From Solirubrobacterales bacterium (GTDB lineage: Bacteria; Actinomycetota; Thermoleophilia; Solirubrobacterales; 70-9), in assembly GCA_025450195.1 (NCBI GenBank), contig JANWHW010000010.1, positions 1 through 64,000 on the forward strand: a DNA stretch of 64,000 nucleotides. Direction: 5' to 3'. Of the stretch, positions 8,039 through 15,882 are shown one piece after another (within the stretch, counting starts at the first letter, position 1; every line of letters starts with the position of its first letter). The notes below the pieces were generated by a model that ran no database searches, had not been told where the DNA came from, and was given only the letters and a program-made list of their open reading frames with translations. The translations under genes and the position numbers were made by a program.

Positions 8039-8966
8039 TCCGTCGGAGGCGCGCGCGGGTGTCTTCGGCCGTCTCCGGGAGAGCCTCGCGAAGAGCAGGC
8101 GAGCGCTTGTCGAGGAGATCTCCGCGAGCCTCTTTGACCGGATCGACGACGAGACCTGGGAGCGCTTGGAGGAAGCGTTGATCTTTGCCGACGTAGGGGC
8201 GCCGACCACGGCGGCGATCGTCGAGCGCTTGGAGCAGGAGGTCGACGCCGGCACGGTTGCGGCGGACGGCGGGGCGGTGCGAGACCGGCTGATAGAGATC
8301 CTGGCCGAGGTCGCGTCGGCGGGGAAGGCGCCGATCGACCTGAGCGGCAAGCCCGCCGTGCTGTTGATGGTCGGGATCAACGGCACCGGGAAGACGACGA
8401 CGATCGGCAAGATCGCCTGGCACCTCTCGCAGGAGTTCGGGCTCTCGGTCGTCCTGGCTGCCGGGGACACCTTCCGGGCCGCCGCCGGAGAGCAGCTCGA
8501 GGAGTGGGCAGAGCGCTCCGGCGCGGACATGATTCGTTCAAAGCCCGGCGGCGACCCCGGAGCGGTTGCCTTCGATGCGATCGAGGCGGCACGGGCCCGC
8601 GGCACCGATGTCGTGATCGTGGACACGGCCGGGAGGCTCCATACCCAGAGCAGCCTGATGGACGAGCTTGCCAAGGTGCGCCGCGTGATTGCCAGGCAGA
8701 TTCCCGACGCTCCGCATGAGACGCTGATCTCGATTGACGCGACCACCGGTCAGAACGGCCTCCGGCAAGCGAAGGTCTTCTCTGAAGCCGTCGACGTCAA
8801 TGGCGTCGTCCTGACCAAGCTGGATGGCACCGCAAAGGGCGGGATCGCGCTTGCCATATCGAGCGAGCTGGGCATCCCGGTGAAGCTGATCGGCACGGGG
8901 GAGTCCCTGGAGGACCTGCGCCCGTTCGATGCCGAGGACTTCGCTCGCGCCCTCCTTGCCGAGTAG
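7968..8966 (+). CDS. ftsY: Signal recognition particle receptor FtsY
   Basis: FtsY is the membrane-associated SRP GTPase that receives ribosome-nascent chain complexes. The 332 residues contain the NG domain: N-domain helices up to about 100, P-loop GINGTGKTTT, GDTFRAAAGEQLEEWA, DTAGRLHTQ and TKLDGTAKGG. It lacks the long acidic N-terminal region of enteric FtsY. The start at ATG 7968 lies 71 bases inside the preceding acyltransferase gene. No in-frame ATG, GTG or TTG follows before the conserved N domain, so the overlap seems real. ffh follows 18 bases after the stop, giving both halves of the SRP GTPase pair in one place. Confidence 0.94.
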   Translation: MATSWQEILNLGSRESANASPKPDPSEARAGVFGRLRESLAKSRRALVEEISASLFDRIDDETWERLEEALIFADVGAPTTAAIVERLEQEVDAGTVAADGGAVRDRLIEILAEVASAGKAPIDLSGKPAVLLMVGINGTGKTTTIGKIAWHLSQEFGLSVVLAAGDTFRAAAGEQLEEWAERSGADMIRSKPGGDPGAVAFDAIEAARARGTDVVIVDTAGRLHTQSSLMDELAKVRRVIARQIPDAPHETLISIDATTGQNGLRQAKVFSEAVDVNGVVLTKLDGTAKGGIALAISSELGIPVKLIGTGESLEDLRPFDAEDFARALLAE

Positions 8967-8972
8967 CCCGTC

Positions 8973-8978
8973 TAAGCT
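8973..8978 (+). promoter_or_regulatory. Putative -10 box for leaderless ffh
   Basis: TAAGCT ends 6 bases before the GTG start of ffh, the spacing expected if transcription starts at the start codon. No Shine-Dalgarno sequence is present. Confidence 0.4.
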
Positions 8979-8984
8979 GAGCCG

Positions 8985-10358
8985 GTGTTTGACCAGCTTT
9001 CAGAGCGCCTGCAGGCAACGCTCTCCGAGGTTCGCTCGCGCGGCAAGCTGAACGAGGGAGACGTCGATGCGGCGATGCGCGATATGCGCCTCGCCCTGCT
9101 CGAGGCCGACGTCAACTTCAAGGTCGTCAAGTCGTTCACCGCGACCCTGAAGGAGCGCTGCCTCGGCTCCGGGGTGCTGGGGAGCCTCGATCCCGGCCAG
9201 CAGGTGGTCAAGATCGTCGACGAGGAGCTGACAGCCCTGATGGGGGGAACCGGCCGGGAGCTGGCATTTGCCCAGAGCGGCCCGACGGTGATCCTGATGG
9301 CGGGCCTGCAGGGATCTGGGAAGACCACCGCCTGCGCGAAGCTCGCCACCCAGCTTGGCGAGGCCGGCAAGAGCGTCGCCCTGGCCGCTTGCGACGTTTA
9401 TCGTCCCGCCGCGGTCGATCAGCTCGTGACCGTCGGCGGAGAGGCCGGTGCCCACGTCTACGAGCAGGGGACCGATCGCGATCCGGTTGAGATCGCTGAC
9501 TGGGCGCTCGATCAGGCGCGGGAGGAGAACCGTGACGTGCTGATCATCGACACAGCCGGTCGTCTCCACGTCGACGAGGACCTGATGGCCGAGCTGGCGC
9601 GGATTCGCAAGCGGACGAAGCCGCACAACGTCTTGCTCGTCGTCGATGCGATGACCGGTCAGGACGCGGTCGGTGTTGCCGAATCCTTTTCGGAGACCGC
9701 CGAGTTCGACGGTGTTGTGATGACGAAGCTCGATGGCGATGCGCGTGGCGGCGCGGCGCTCTCGGTTAAGGCGGTGACCGGCAAGCCGATCATGTTCGCC
9801 TCCACCGGGGAGAAGCTGAAGGACTTCGACCAGTTCCACCCGGATCGGATGGCCTCGCGAATTCTTGGCATGGGCGATGTGCTGAGCCTGATCGAGAAGG
9901 CCGAGCGCGAGGTTGACGAGAACCAGGCCCTGGATCTGCAAAAGAAGCTGGAGCAGGATCAGTTCACGCTCGAGGATTTCCTTCAGCAGATGCAGCAGGT
10001 GCGGAAAATGGGCCCGCTCAGCGGCTTGATCGGGATGCTGCCGGGGATGGGAGCGATGAAGCAGCTGCGGGACGCCGACGTCGACGAGGGCGAGCTGGAC
10101 CGCACCGAGGCGATCATCCTCTCGATGACGCCGGAGGAGAGGGTCAACCCCAAGATGATCAAGGGTTCGCGTCGCCGGCGCATCGCAAATGGCTCGGGCA
10201 CGAAGATCCAGCACGTCAATCAGCTGGTCAAGCAGTTCGACCAGATGCGCAAGCTGATGCGGCAGATGATGTCGGGGCAAGCGATCGACCCGCAGCAGTT
10301 GGCCCAAATGGGCCAATCGGGCGGGCGTCCGCCGACCCCAAAGATTCGCAGGCGTTAA
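8985..10358 (+). CDS. ffh: Signal recognition particle protein Ffh
   Basis: Ffh binds signal sequences and 4.5S RNA and delivers ribosomes to FtsY. The 457-residue protein opens MFDQLSERLQATLSEVRSRG, the usual Ffh N domain. The G domain has GLQGSGKTTACAK, CDVYRPAAVDQL, DTAGRLHVDEDLM and TKLDGDARGG. The Met-rich M domain runs from about 295 with the RNA-binding segment GSRRRRIANGSGTKIQHVN. The start is GTG 8985, preceded by a -10-like TAAGCT at leaderless spacing. It follows ftsY and precedes rpsP, as in many Gram-positive genomes. Confidence 0.97.
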   Translation: MFDQLSERLQATLSEVRSRGKLNEGDVDAAMRDMRLALLEADVNFKVVKSFTATLKERCLGSGVLGSLDPGQQVVKIVDEELTALMGGTGRELAFAQSGPTVILMAGLQGSGKTTACAKLATQLGEAGKSVALAACDVYRPAAVDQLVTVGGEAGAHVYEQGTDRDPVEIADWALDQAREENRDVLIIDTAGRLHVDEDLMAELARIRKRTKPHNVLLVVDAMTGQDAVGVAESFSETAEFDGVVMTKLDGDARGGAALSVKAVTGKPIMFASTGEKLKDFDQFHPDRMASRILGMGDVLSLIEKAEREVDENQALDLQKKLEQDQFTLEDFLQQMQQVRKMGPLSGLIGMLPGMGAMKQLRDADVDEGELDRTEAIILSMTPEERVNPKMIKGSRRRRIANGSGTKIQHVNQLVKQFDQMRKLMRQMMSGQAIDPQQLAQMGQSGGRPPTPKIRRR

Positions 10359-10470
10359 CCCTAAAGCCGCCCCGGACGCGGGAGCGCGGCCCCGAGATCG
10401 CCGGTCATAACGAGCGCGGCCGCTCGGGAACAGAGGAGGCGGCGCCTGATTCTGTACCCTGCTCGGTCCT

Positions 10471-10725
10471 ATGGCTGTGCGAATCAGGCTAAGAAGGGTG
10501 GGTTCGAAGAAGAACCCGATCTGGCGAATCGTCGTCGCCGACAAGCGCTCGCCGCGCGATGGTCGAACGATCGAGACGATTGGCCGCTTCAACCCTCAGA
10601 CCGAGCCTTCGACGATCGAGCTGGACGAGGAGCGAGCGCGTCACTGGCTTGCGCAGGGCGCCCAGCCCTCTGAGACGGTCGCCACGCTGCTGCACACCAA
10701 GGGCATCGCCGCTTCGGGAAGCTAG
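10471..10725 (+). CDS. rpsP: Ribosomal protein S16
   Basis: The 84-residue product opens [20 protein letters not shown], the S16 hallmark, and has the block [15 protein letters not shown]16 assists early folding of the 5 prime domain of 16S rRNA. The gene leads the rpsP-khpA-trmD-rplS run. The 112-base gap after ffh includes a small GC palindrome (CGAGCG/CGCTCG near 10413) and a TACCCT hexamer 9 bases before the start, likely a -10 element, so the unit probably has its own promoter. Confidence 0.96.
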   Translation: MAVRIRLRRVGSKKNPIWRIVVADKRSPRDGRTIETIGRFNPQTEPSTIELDEERARHWLAQGAQPSETVATLLHTKGIAASGS

Positions 10726-10731
10726 GCAGCG

Positions 10732-10962
10732 ATGAAGGAGTTGCTCGAGTTCCTCGTCAAGGCGCTGGTCGAGGAGCGGGAGGCGGTCGTCATCGAGGAG
10801 TTCGAAGAAGACGAAAACCTGATCTACGAGGTCACCGTTGCCGAGGACGACCTCGGTCGGGTGATCGGCAAGGGCGGCCGCATCGCAAATGCGATTCGCA
10901 CCATCGCCAAGGCAGCCGCGGTTCGGCTCGACCAGCGCGTGATCGTAGACATCATCGACTGA
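10732..10962 (+). CDS. khpA: KH-domain RNA-binding protein KhpA
   Basis: This 76-residue protein is a single KH domain of the YlqC/KhpA family, with the RNA-contacting GxxG loop in GRVIGKGGRIANAIRT near residue 42. In other bacteria KhpA pairs with KhpB (Jag) and affects cell division and small-RNA networks. The gene starts 6 bases after rpsP, the conserved position between rpsP and rimM. Here rimM is absent and trmD follows after 99 bases. Confidence 0.93.
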   Translation: MKELLEFLVKALVEEREAVVIEEFEEDENLIYEVTVAEDDLGRVIGKGGRIANAIRTIAKAAAVRLDQRVIVDIID

Positions 10963-10970
10963 AACAATTT

Positions 10971-11004
10971 CGCCGCCCGCTCTGCTTCGCGTCCGCGGGT
11001 GGCG
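10971..11004. terminator. GC-rich imperfect hairpin after khpA
   Basis: CGCCGCCCGC (10971-10980) pairs with GCGGGTGGCG (10995-11004) with one mismatch around a 14-base loop. It starts 9 bases after khpA and may be a weak terminator or processing site ahead of trmD. No T-run follows. Confidence 0.4.
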
Positions 11005-11020
11005 ACAGATCGCCATATCG

Positions 11021-11057
11021 GCGCCGCTCGCGGAGAATCAGATCGTGACGCTCGCTA
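11021..11057 (-). repeat. Short interspersed repeat, copy 1 (inverted)
   Basis: Read on the minus strand this segment begins TAGCGAGCGTC and continues ATCTGATTCTCCGCGAGCGG. It aligns with the copy between pheS and pheT over about 36 bases with only a handful of mismatches. It fills the gap before trmD, where rimM would normally lie. Confidence 0.7.
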
Positions 11058-11061
11058 ATCG

Positions 11062-11736
11062 ATGAAACTGGACGTATTCACTCTCTTCCCCGAGGCGTTC
11101 GACTGGTTTCGGTCGCAGCGTTCGGTGCAGAACGCGTTGAGCCAGGGCAATGAGCTGCGGTTCTTCAACTACCGCGATACGACGCCACTCAAAGCGGGGC
11201 AGGTCGACGATTCGCCCTATGGCGGTGGGGCCGGCATGGTGCTTCGGGTTGACGTTGTGGACGCGGCATTGCAGGCCGCCTACCCTGACGGACCTCCGCG
11301 CGTCGTCCTGCTGTCTCCCACCGGCAGGCTTCTCGACGACGCGTTGGCCGACGAGCTGACCGCAGAGCCCCATCTGGCGATCCTGTGCGGGCGATATGAG
11401 GGGTTTGACGAGCGGGTGCATGTGCACTGCGCGGACGATGAGGTGTCGATCGGCCGCTATGTCCTGGCCGGTGGCGAGCTGCCCGCGATGGTGCTCGCCG
11501 ACGTAGTGATGCGGAAGCTTCCGGGCGCCCTGGGCCACGAGCAGAGTGCGGTGGAGGAGTCGTTCAGCCAGCTCCTGGAGGGAGCGCCAGAGTACCCGCA
11601 CTACACGCGGCCGGCTGCCTATCGAGGCTGGGGCGTACCGGATGTGCTGCTCTCCGGGGATCACGAGCAGATTCGCCGCTGGCGGGCGAAACAGAGCCAG
11701 GCACGGGCCGAGCAGTTCGAACGGCGCCCGGAGTAG
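11062..11736 (+). CDS. trmD: tRNA (guanine37-N1)-methyltransferase TrmD
   Basis: TrmD methylates G37 of tRNAs that read codons starting with C or some G, preventing +1 frameshifts. The 224-residue SPOUT enzyme opens MKLDVFTLFPEAF and has the cofactor-knot blocks LLSPTGRLL, LCGRYEGFDERV, SIGRYVLAGGELPAMVL and the late HYTRPAAYRG segment. The start has no clear ribosome binding site. An inverted repeat copy lies just upstream. rplS follows 93 bases later. Confidence 0.96.
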   Translation: MKLDVFTLFPEAFDWFRSQRSVQNALSQGNELRFFNYRDTTPLKAGQVDDSPYGGGAGMVLRVDVVDAALQAAYPDGPPRVVLLSPTGRLLDDALADELTAEPHLAILCGRYEGFDERVHVHCADDEVSIGRYVLAGGELPAMVLADVVMRKLPGALGHEQSAVEESFSQLLEGAPEYPHYTRPAAYRGWGVPDVLLSGDHEQIRRWRAKQSQARAEQFERRPE

Positions 11737-11829
11737 CTACCATTCCGCAACCGCGCGGCGCCAGAAGTGCCAAGCCAAGTATTGGCCCCGGCGGTTTTTT
11801 CTTGCAATGAGCGAGCCCGAAGGAACTGA

Positions 11830-12537
11830 ATGAGCAGCGTGATCGACAGCATCGAGCGTGACCAGCGGCGAGAGGGGCTTCCTTCCTTTGCGCCCGGTGA
11901 CCGCGTGCGCGTTCATTTCCAGGTCATCGAGGGCAATCGCCGGCGTACCCAGGTCTTCGAGGGCATCGTTCTACGCTGCCAGGGCTCCGGAGTTCGCGAG
12001 ACTTTCACCGTGCGCAAGCAGTCCTTCGGCGTCGGGGTCGAGCGCACGTTCCCGCTGCACTCGCCGAAGATCGAGAAGCTCGAGATCGCAGCTCGCGGTG
12101 ATGTCCGGCGCGCGAAGCTCTATTACCTGCGAGGCCGGGTCGGCAAGGCGGCGCGGGTGGCGGAGCGGCGCTGGGGGATCGATGAGGAGCTGATCTCAAC
12201 GCCGACGTCGGCGTCGGAGCCGGAAGCGACCGACGCTGAGGGAGCAACCCTTGGCGAGGCAGAAGCCGCTGAGGCAGGGGTCGAGTCCGAGGCTGAGGCC
12301 GCAAATGCCGCTGAGGCTCCAGCCGAGGCCGAGGCCGAGGCACAGGCGCCCGCCGAGGAGGCGAGCGAGCCGGAGGATGCGCCGGAGTCCAAGGATGCGC
12401 CGGAGGCGGATAGCGCGCCAGAGCCTGAGGCCGAGACTCCGGAAGCGGCATCAGAGGCTGATGACGGAGCGGCGGAGAGCGCCGCTAATGAGACTTCGGA
12501 TGACGAGCCCGCCGATTCCGGCGAGGGCTCAACCTGA
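11830..12537 (+). CDS. rplS: Ribosomal protein L19 with a long acidic C-terminal tail
   Basis: The first 115 or so residues are a normal L19 (blocks [48 protein letters not shown]). L19 sits at the interface of the two ribosomal subunits. Family members usually end there. This protein continues for about 115 more residues made almost only of Glu, Ala, Ser, Pro and Asp (for example [19 protein letters not shown]), with no lysine-rich segment. The reading frame is continuous and the stop overlaps the lepB start, so the tail is translated as part of L19. The tail is probably disordered and highly negative; its function is unknown. Confidence 0.95.
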   Translation: MSSVIDSIERDQRREGLPSFAPGDRVRVHFQVIEGNRRRTQVFEGIVLRCQGSGVRETFTVRKQSFGVGVERTFPLHSPKIEKLEIAARGDVRRAKLYYLRGRVGKAARVAERRWGIDEELISTPTSASEPEATDAEGATLGEAEAAEAGVESEAEAANAAEAPAEAEAEAQAPAEEASEPEDAPESKDAPEADSAPEPEAETPEAASEADDGAAESAANETSDDEPADSGEGST

Positions 12538-13154
12538 TCTCGCTGATCCCCAGACCGAAAACTCGAGAGGGGGGGCTGATTGAGCTCATTACGATCGTTG
12601 CGCTGGCGATCGGCATTGCCCTGGCGGTCCAGGCCTGGATCGTCAAGCCCTACCAGATCCCTTCGCAGTCGATGGAACCGACCCTCAACGTTGGCCAGCG
12701 CGTGCTCGTCAATCGGTTCCTCTACCACTTCACCGATCCCAAGATCGGTGACATCGTCGTCTTCCATCCGCCGGCTGGCGCCGATCAGGGTGGGGTGTGC
12801 GGCGTTGAGCACGACGAACAACAGGCGTGCCCGCAGGGGACCGCGGGCAAGTCGGATGAAAACTTCATCAAGCGGATCGTCGCCGAGCCTGGGGACACTC
12901 TGGCCGTTCGCAACGGGCATCCGGTCGTCAACGGGGTCATCGATACCGACGAGCCATACATCAGGGCCTGCGGCAGCGGGGGAGCCTGCAATCTGCCGAA
13001 ACCAATCAGGATTCCGCCGGACCATTACTTCATGATGGGCGACAACCGTGGAGAAAGCCAAGACAGCCGTTTCTGGGGACCGGTCTCCCGCGACTGGATC
13101 ATTGGCAAGGCCTTCGCCACCTACTGGCCGCCCAATCGCGTCGGGATCTTCTAA
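12534..13154 (+). CDS. lepB: Signal peptidase I with an apparent CTG start
   Basis: Signal peptidase I cleaves exported preproteins outside the membrane. From codon 12534 the product has 206 residues: a basic patch (PRPKTREGG), one membrane segment (about 18-38), the catalytic serine in PSQSMEPTL, the lysine region in KRIVAEPGD, and the box [18 protein letters not shown] loop holds several cysteines. The frame is open only from 12504 and has no ATG, GTG or TTG before the membrane segment; the first ATG (12672) falls after the catalytic Ser. CTG 12534 overlaps the rplS stop as CTGA, mimicking an ATGA coupling, and GGCGAGGG lies 6 bases upstream. I take CTG 12534 as the likely start; CTG 12576 is the alternative. 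Confidence 0.88.
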   Translation: MISLIPRPKTREGGLIELITIVALAIGIALAVQAWIVKPYQIPSQSMEPTLNVGQRVLVNRFLYHFTDPKIGDIVVFHPPAGADQGGVCGVEHDEQQACPQGTAGKSDENFIKRIVAEPGDTLAVRNGHPVVNGVIDTDEPYIRACGSGGACNLPKPIRIPPDHYFMMGDNRGESQDSRFWGPVSRDWIIGKAFATYWPPNRVGIF

Positions 13155-13830
13155 GAAGCCCTCGAGCGCTCGGCAGCGCAACCTGGCCCGGACGCGACGC
13201 CTGTTCACCTTCGACCGCGGCTTGGGCAGCCGCCTTGTCGCCGGTGCCGATGAGGCCGGCCGAGGTTGCCTGGCCGGGCCACTGGTCGCCAGCGCGGTTC
13301 TGATCGATTACGAGACCCTGTCGAGGGCCGACCGGCGTGCTCTGGCCGGCCTTCACGACTCCAAGCAGATGACCGCCGAGAAGCGCGTGGAGCTCTACCC
13401 GGCTGTCCTGCGTGCGGCGCTGCGGGTCAGCGTCGTCGTCCGCTGTGCTCGGGGGATCGACGACCGTGGTCTCCACGTGACCAACCTCGAGGCCCTGGCC
13501 AGCGCACTGGAGGGGCTTGCTCCCGGCGGTGAGGCGACATGCTTGGTTGACGGCTTCGCGTTGAGGTCCTGCACGGTTCCTCACTGTGCAGTTCCCAAAG
13601 GGGACGGCACGAGTGCCGCGATAGCGGCCGCATCCGTGATTGCCAAGGTGACGCGCGATCGCTACATGCACAGGGCGGCGCATGAGCATCCCGAGTGGGG
13701 CTTTGACGAGCACGTCGGCTACTCCACGCCCGAGCACCGTGCGGCCATCGAGCGAGTCGGCATCTCACCCCTGCATCGCCGCTCGTTTCAGTCGGTGGCC
13801 TACAGCCAACTCGAGCTTGACGCGCTCTGA
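13048..13830 (+). CDS. rnhB: Ribonuclease HII, start uncertain
   Basis: RNase HII removes ribonucleotides from DNA and RNA-DNA hybrids. The conserved protein begins near base 13198 (LFTFDRGLGSRLVAGADEAGRG). Catalytic acidic residues are in DEAGRG, in the DG of CLVDGFALR and in the Asp of AAASVIAKVTRDRY. The length of the conserved part (about 210) is normal. Only one canonical start precedes it, GTG 13048, which would overlap lepB by 107 bases with a non-conserved leader. TTG 13222 would cut into the first strand, and CTG 13180 fits the protein best. The 3 prime end converges with yraN. The coordinates given use the GTG. Confidence 0.85.
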   Translation: MEKAKTAVSGDRSPATGSLARPSPPTGRPIASGSSKKPSSARQRNLARTRRLFTFDRGLGSRLVAGADEAGRGCLAGPLVASAVLIDYETLSRADRRALAGLHDSKQMTAEKRVELYPAVLRAALRVSVVVRCARGIDDRGLHVTNLEALASALEGLAPGGEATCLVDGFALRSCTVPHCAVPKGDGTSAAIAAASVIAKVTRDRYMHRAAHEHPEWGFDEHVGYSTPEHRAAIERVGISPLHRRSFQSVAYSQLELDAL

Positions 13831-13903
13831 CCGGCGCATCTCGGCGTCCTCGGTAGCTCGCGTGCAGAGCACGCCACGCCCCCTGCGTCCTTGATCTGCT
13901 TGG

Positions 13904-14281
13904 TCAGAACGCGCCGACGAGGTGCTCCACGTCGATGACCTGGCCGTTTCGGTCGAAGGTGACGCCGACGGCGTCGAAGCGGATCTCCGCGTAGCGAGGG
14001 CCACTGCGTCGCTCGGCCATCCAGGCAGTTGCGAGGCGCCTTATGCGCTGCTGCTTGCGCCTGTCGACCGCTAGCACCGGGCGCTCTGGCCCAAAGGCCG
14101 ATCCCTTGCGGGCTCCCTTCACCTCGACGAATACCAGCGTTCGGCGCTCGAGGGCGACGATGTCGAGCTCGCCGAAGCGAGTTCGGGCATTGCGCTCGAC
14201 GATTCTCCAGCCGCTCGCCTCCAGCTGCGCAGTGACGAAGTCCTCGGCGGTGCGCCCGATTGCTTGACGCCCTGCGGTCAT
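13904..14281 (-). CDS. yraN: UPF0102 / YraN family nuclease-like protein
   Basis: The 125-residue product (start MTAGRQAIGRTAEDFVTAQL) has the restriction-endonuclease-like fold signature of the family: GELDIVALERRTLVFVEVKGA, with the conserved Asp and the E-V-K of the catalytic core. YraN is encoded between rnhB and comM in many bacteria. Here it keeps that place but is flipped to the minus strand, converging on rnhB and diverging from comM. On its own strand a TAGCGT hexamer lies 8 bases before the start. The role is not firmly known; a DNA-processing function beside comM and dprA is commonly proposed. Confidence 0.88.
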   Translation of the reverse strand: MTAGRQAIGRTAEDFVTAQLEASGWRIVERNARTRFGELDIVALERRTLVFVEVKGARKGSAFGPERPVLAVDRRKQQRIRRLATAWMAERRSGPRYAEIRFDAVGVTFDRNGQVIDVEHLVGAF

Positions 14282-14375
14282 CGACCGCGACGCTATGTGG
14301 TTGCTGTGCGCCGGTGGCGCGCAAGAAGTGACGAATCTTTGACATCCGGCGCGCCACACGCCAGAGGCGGCTGCC

Positions 14376-14381
14376 TAGCGT
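14376..14381 (+). promoter_or_regulatory. Putative -10 box for comM
   Basis: TAGCGT ends 7 bases before the comM ATG, in the leaderless arrangement seen elsewhere in the window. Confidence 0.3.
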
Positions 14382-14388
14382 CCGGCCC

Positions 14389-15882
14389 ATGCTGGCGACG
14401 GTGCAAACCTTCACGCTCGATGGCATTGTGGCTCGCCCCGTCCGGGTCGAGGTCGACGTCCATCGCGGGCTGCCGGCGTTCTCGGTGGTTGGCCTTCCCG
14501 ACGCGGCAGTTCGCGAGGCTCGTGAGCGGGTGCGCGCGGCGATCATCAACTGTGGGTTCGACTTCCCGCTGCAGCGGATCGTCGCCAATCTCGCGCCGGC
14601 CAACCTGCGCAAGGTGGGGCCGGGTCTCGACCTGCCGATCGCCGTGGCTCTCCTCGTCGCCTCCGGACAGCTGAGCTGGGAGTCGGCGTCGCGCCTGGCG
14701 ATGATCGGTGAGCTGGCGCTCGATGGCTCGATTCGCCCGGTGCTGGGAGCACTTGCGATTGCCGAGGCGGCTCGCGAACGTGGAGCAAAGGCGATCGTCG
14801 TGCCGGCTCACAATGGCCCGGAGGCTGCCCTCGCCGAGGGGATTGCGGTGATCCCGCTCGAGAGCCTCACTCAGCTCACGCCACTGGCGGCAGGGGAATG
14901 GAGTCCACAGAGGCCAGAGCCGATGCGGTTCACGTCGTTGCCCGACGCTGGCGGCGGCGATTTGGCTGACCTGCGCGGACAGCGCTACATCCGCTACGCA
15001 CTTGAGGTCGTGGCCGCCGGTGGGCACAGCCTTTTGATGGTTGGGCCGCCCGGTGCGGGGAAGTCGCTGGCAGCCAGTCGACTGCCTTCCATCATGCCTC
15101 CCCTTGCCTCAGAGGAGGCGCTCGAGGTGGCGCGAATCTTCAGCGCCTGCGGCCATCTGAGCACCGAATTGCCCGGCGGACGGCCATTCCGCGCCCCTCA
15201 TCACACGGTCAGCGCAGCCGGATTGGTTGGTGGTGGGAACCCGCCGAGCCCGGGCGAGGCGACTCTGGCTCACCGCGGCGTCCTCTTCCTCGATGAGCTC
15301 TGCGAGTTCAACCGCGACAGCCTCGAGGCGCTGCGGGCGCCGCTTGAGATTGGGTGGGTTTCGATTGCCCGTGCCGGCGGTGGCAGGCGGCTGCCGTGCC
15401 GCTTCATGCTGGTGGCCGCGGCCAATCCCTGTCCCTGTGGTCGGGGGGAGGCGGATCCTGAGTGCACCTGCGCACCACTGGCGGCACGCCGCTACCAGGA
15501 GCGCCTGAGTGGGGCGCTGGCCGACCGGATCGACATCCTCGCCGCGATTCGCCAGCCGAGCGCAGCAGAGATCGGCGGCAAGCCCGGAGAGTGCTCGGCC
15601 TCAGTGCGGGAGCGCGTCGTTCCGGCTCGCGAACGGCAGGAACACCGGCTTGGGCCAGGCAGGTGCAACGCCGAGATGACGCCCGCTGAGGCCAGGGAAA
15701 GCGCACTTACCGAGGACGCCGCCGCCCTGCTCGCCGAGTCCTATTCGAGAAGGCGGCTCAGCGCTCGCGCTCACGATCGAGTGCTGAGGCTGGCGAGGAC
15801 GGTGGCGGACCTCTCCGGCTTGGAGGCGATCGAGCGCGACCACATGGCCCAGGCGTTGCAGCTGCGAAGGAGGGACGGATGA
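14389..15882 (+). CDS. comM: ComM / YifB family AAA+ ATPase (Mg-chelatase-like)
   Basis: ComM is a hexameric helicase that helps integrate incoming DNA during natural transformation. The 497-residue protein has an N-terminal ChlI-type domain (LPAFSVVGLPDAAVREARERVRAA is the opening region), Walker A GPPGAGKS near residue 219, Walker B VLFLDELCEF, and the zinc-like cysteine block NPCPCGRGEADPECTC. A C-terminal helical domain ends SGLEAIERDHMAQALQLR. It overlaps dprA by ATGA, so the two DNA-uptake genes are coupled. A TAGCGT -10-like box lies 7 bases before the ATG. Confidence 0.95.
   Translation: MLATVQTFTLDGIVARPVRVEVDVHRGLPAFSVVGLPDAAVREARERVRAAIINCGFDFPLQRIVANLAPANLRKVGPGLDLPIAVALLVASGQLSWESASRLAMIGELALDGSIRPVLGALAIAEAARERGAKAIVVPAHNGPEAALAEGIAVIPLESLTQLTPLAAGEWSPQRPEPMRFTSLPDAGGGDLADLRGQRYIRYALEVVAAGGHSLLMVGPPGAGKSLAASRLPSIMPPLASEEALEVARIFSACGHLSTELPGGRPFRAPHHTVSAAGLVGGGNPPSPGEATLAHRGVLFLDELCEFNRDSLEALRAPLEIGWVSIARAGGGRRLPCRFMLVAAANPCPCGRGEADPECTCAPLAARRYQERLSGALADRIDILAAIRQPSAAEIGGKPGECSASVRERVVPARERQEHRLGPGRCNAEMTPAEARESALTEDAAALLAESYSRRRLSARAHDRVLRLARTVADLSGLEAIERDHMAQALQLRRRDG

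Noticed and set aside
6968-8746. 592-residue open frame on the minus strand across the acyltransferase and ftsY
   Set aside because: It mirrors two certain genes; long antisense frames are expected at this GC content, and its translation is low-complexity without domains.
9000-10592. 530-residue minus-strand frame opposite ffh and rpsP
   Set aside because: Antisense shadow of ffh, with no recognisable motif and no promoter.
12123-13208. 361-residue minus-strand frame with Ser/Ala-rich repeats opposite rplS and lepB
   Set aside because: The repeats simply mirror the acidic L19 tail codons.
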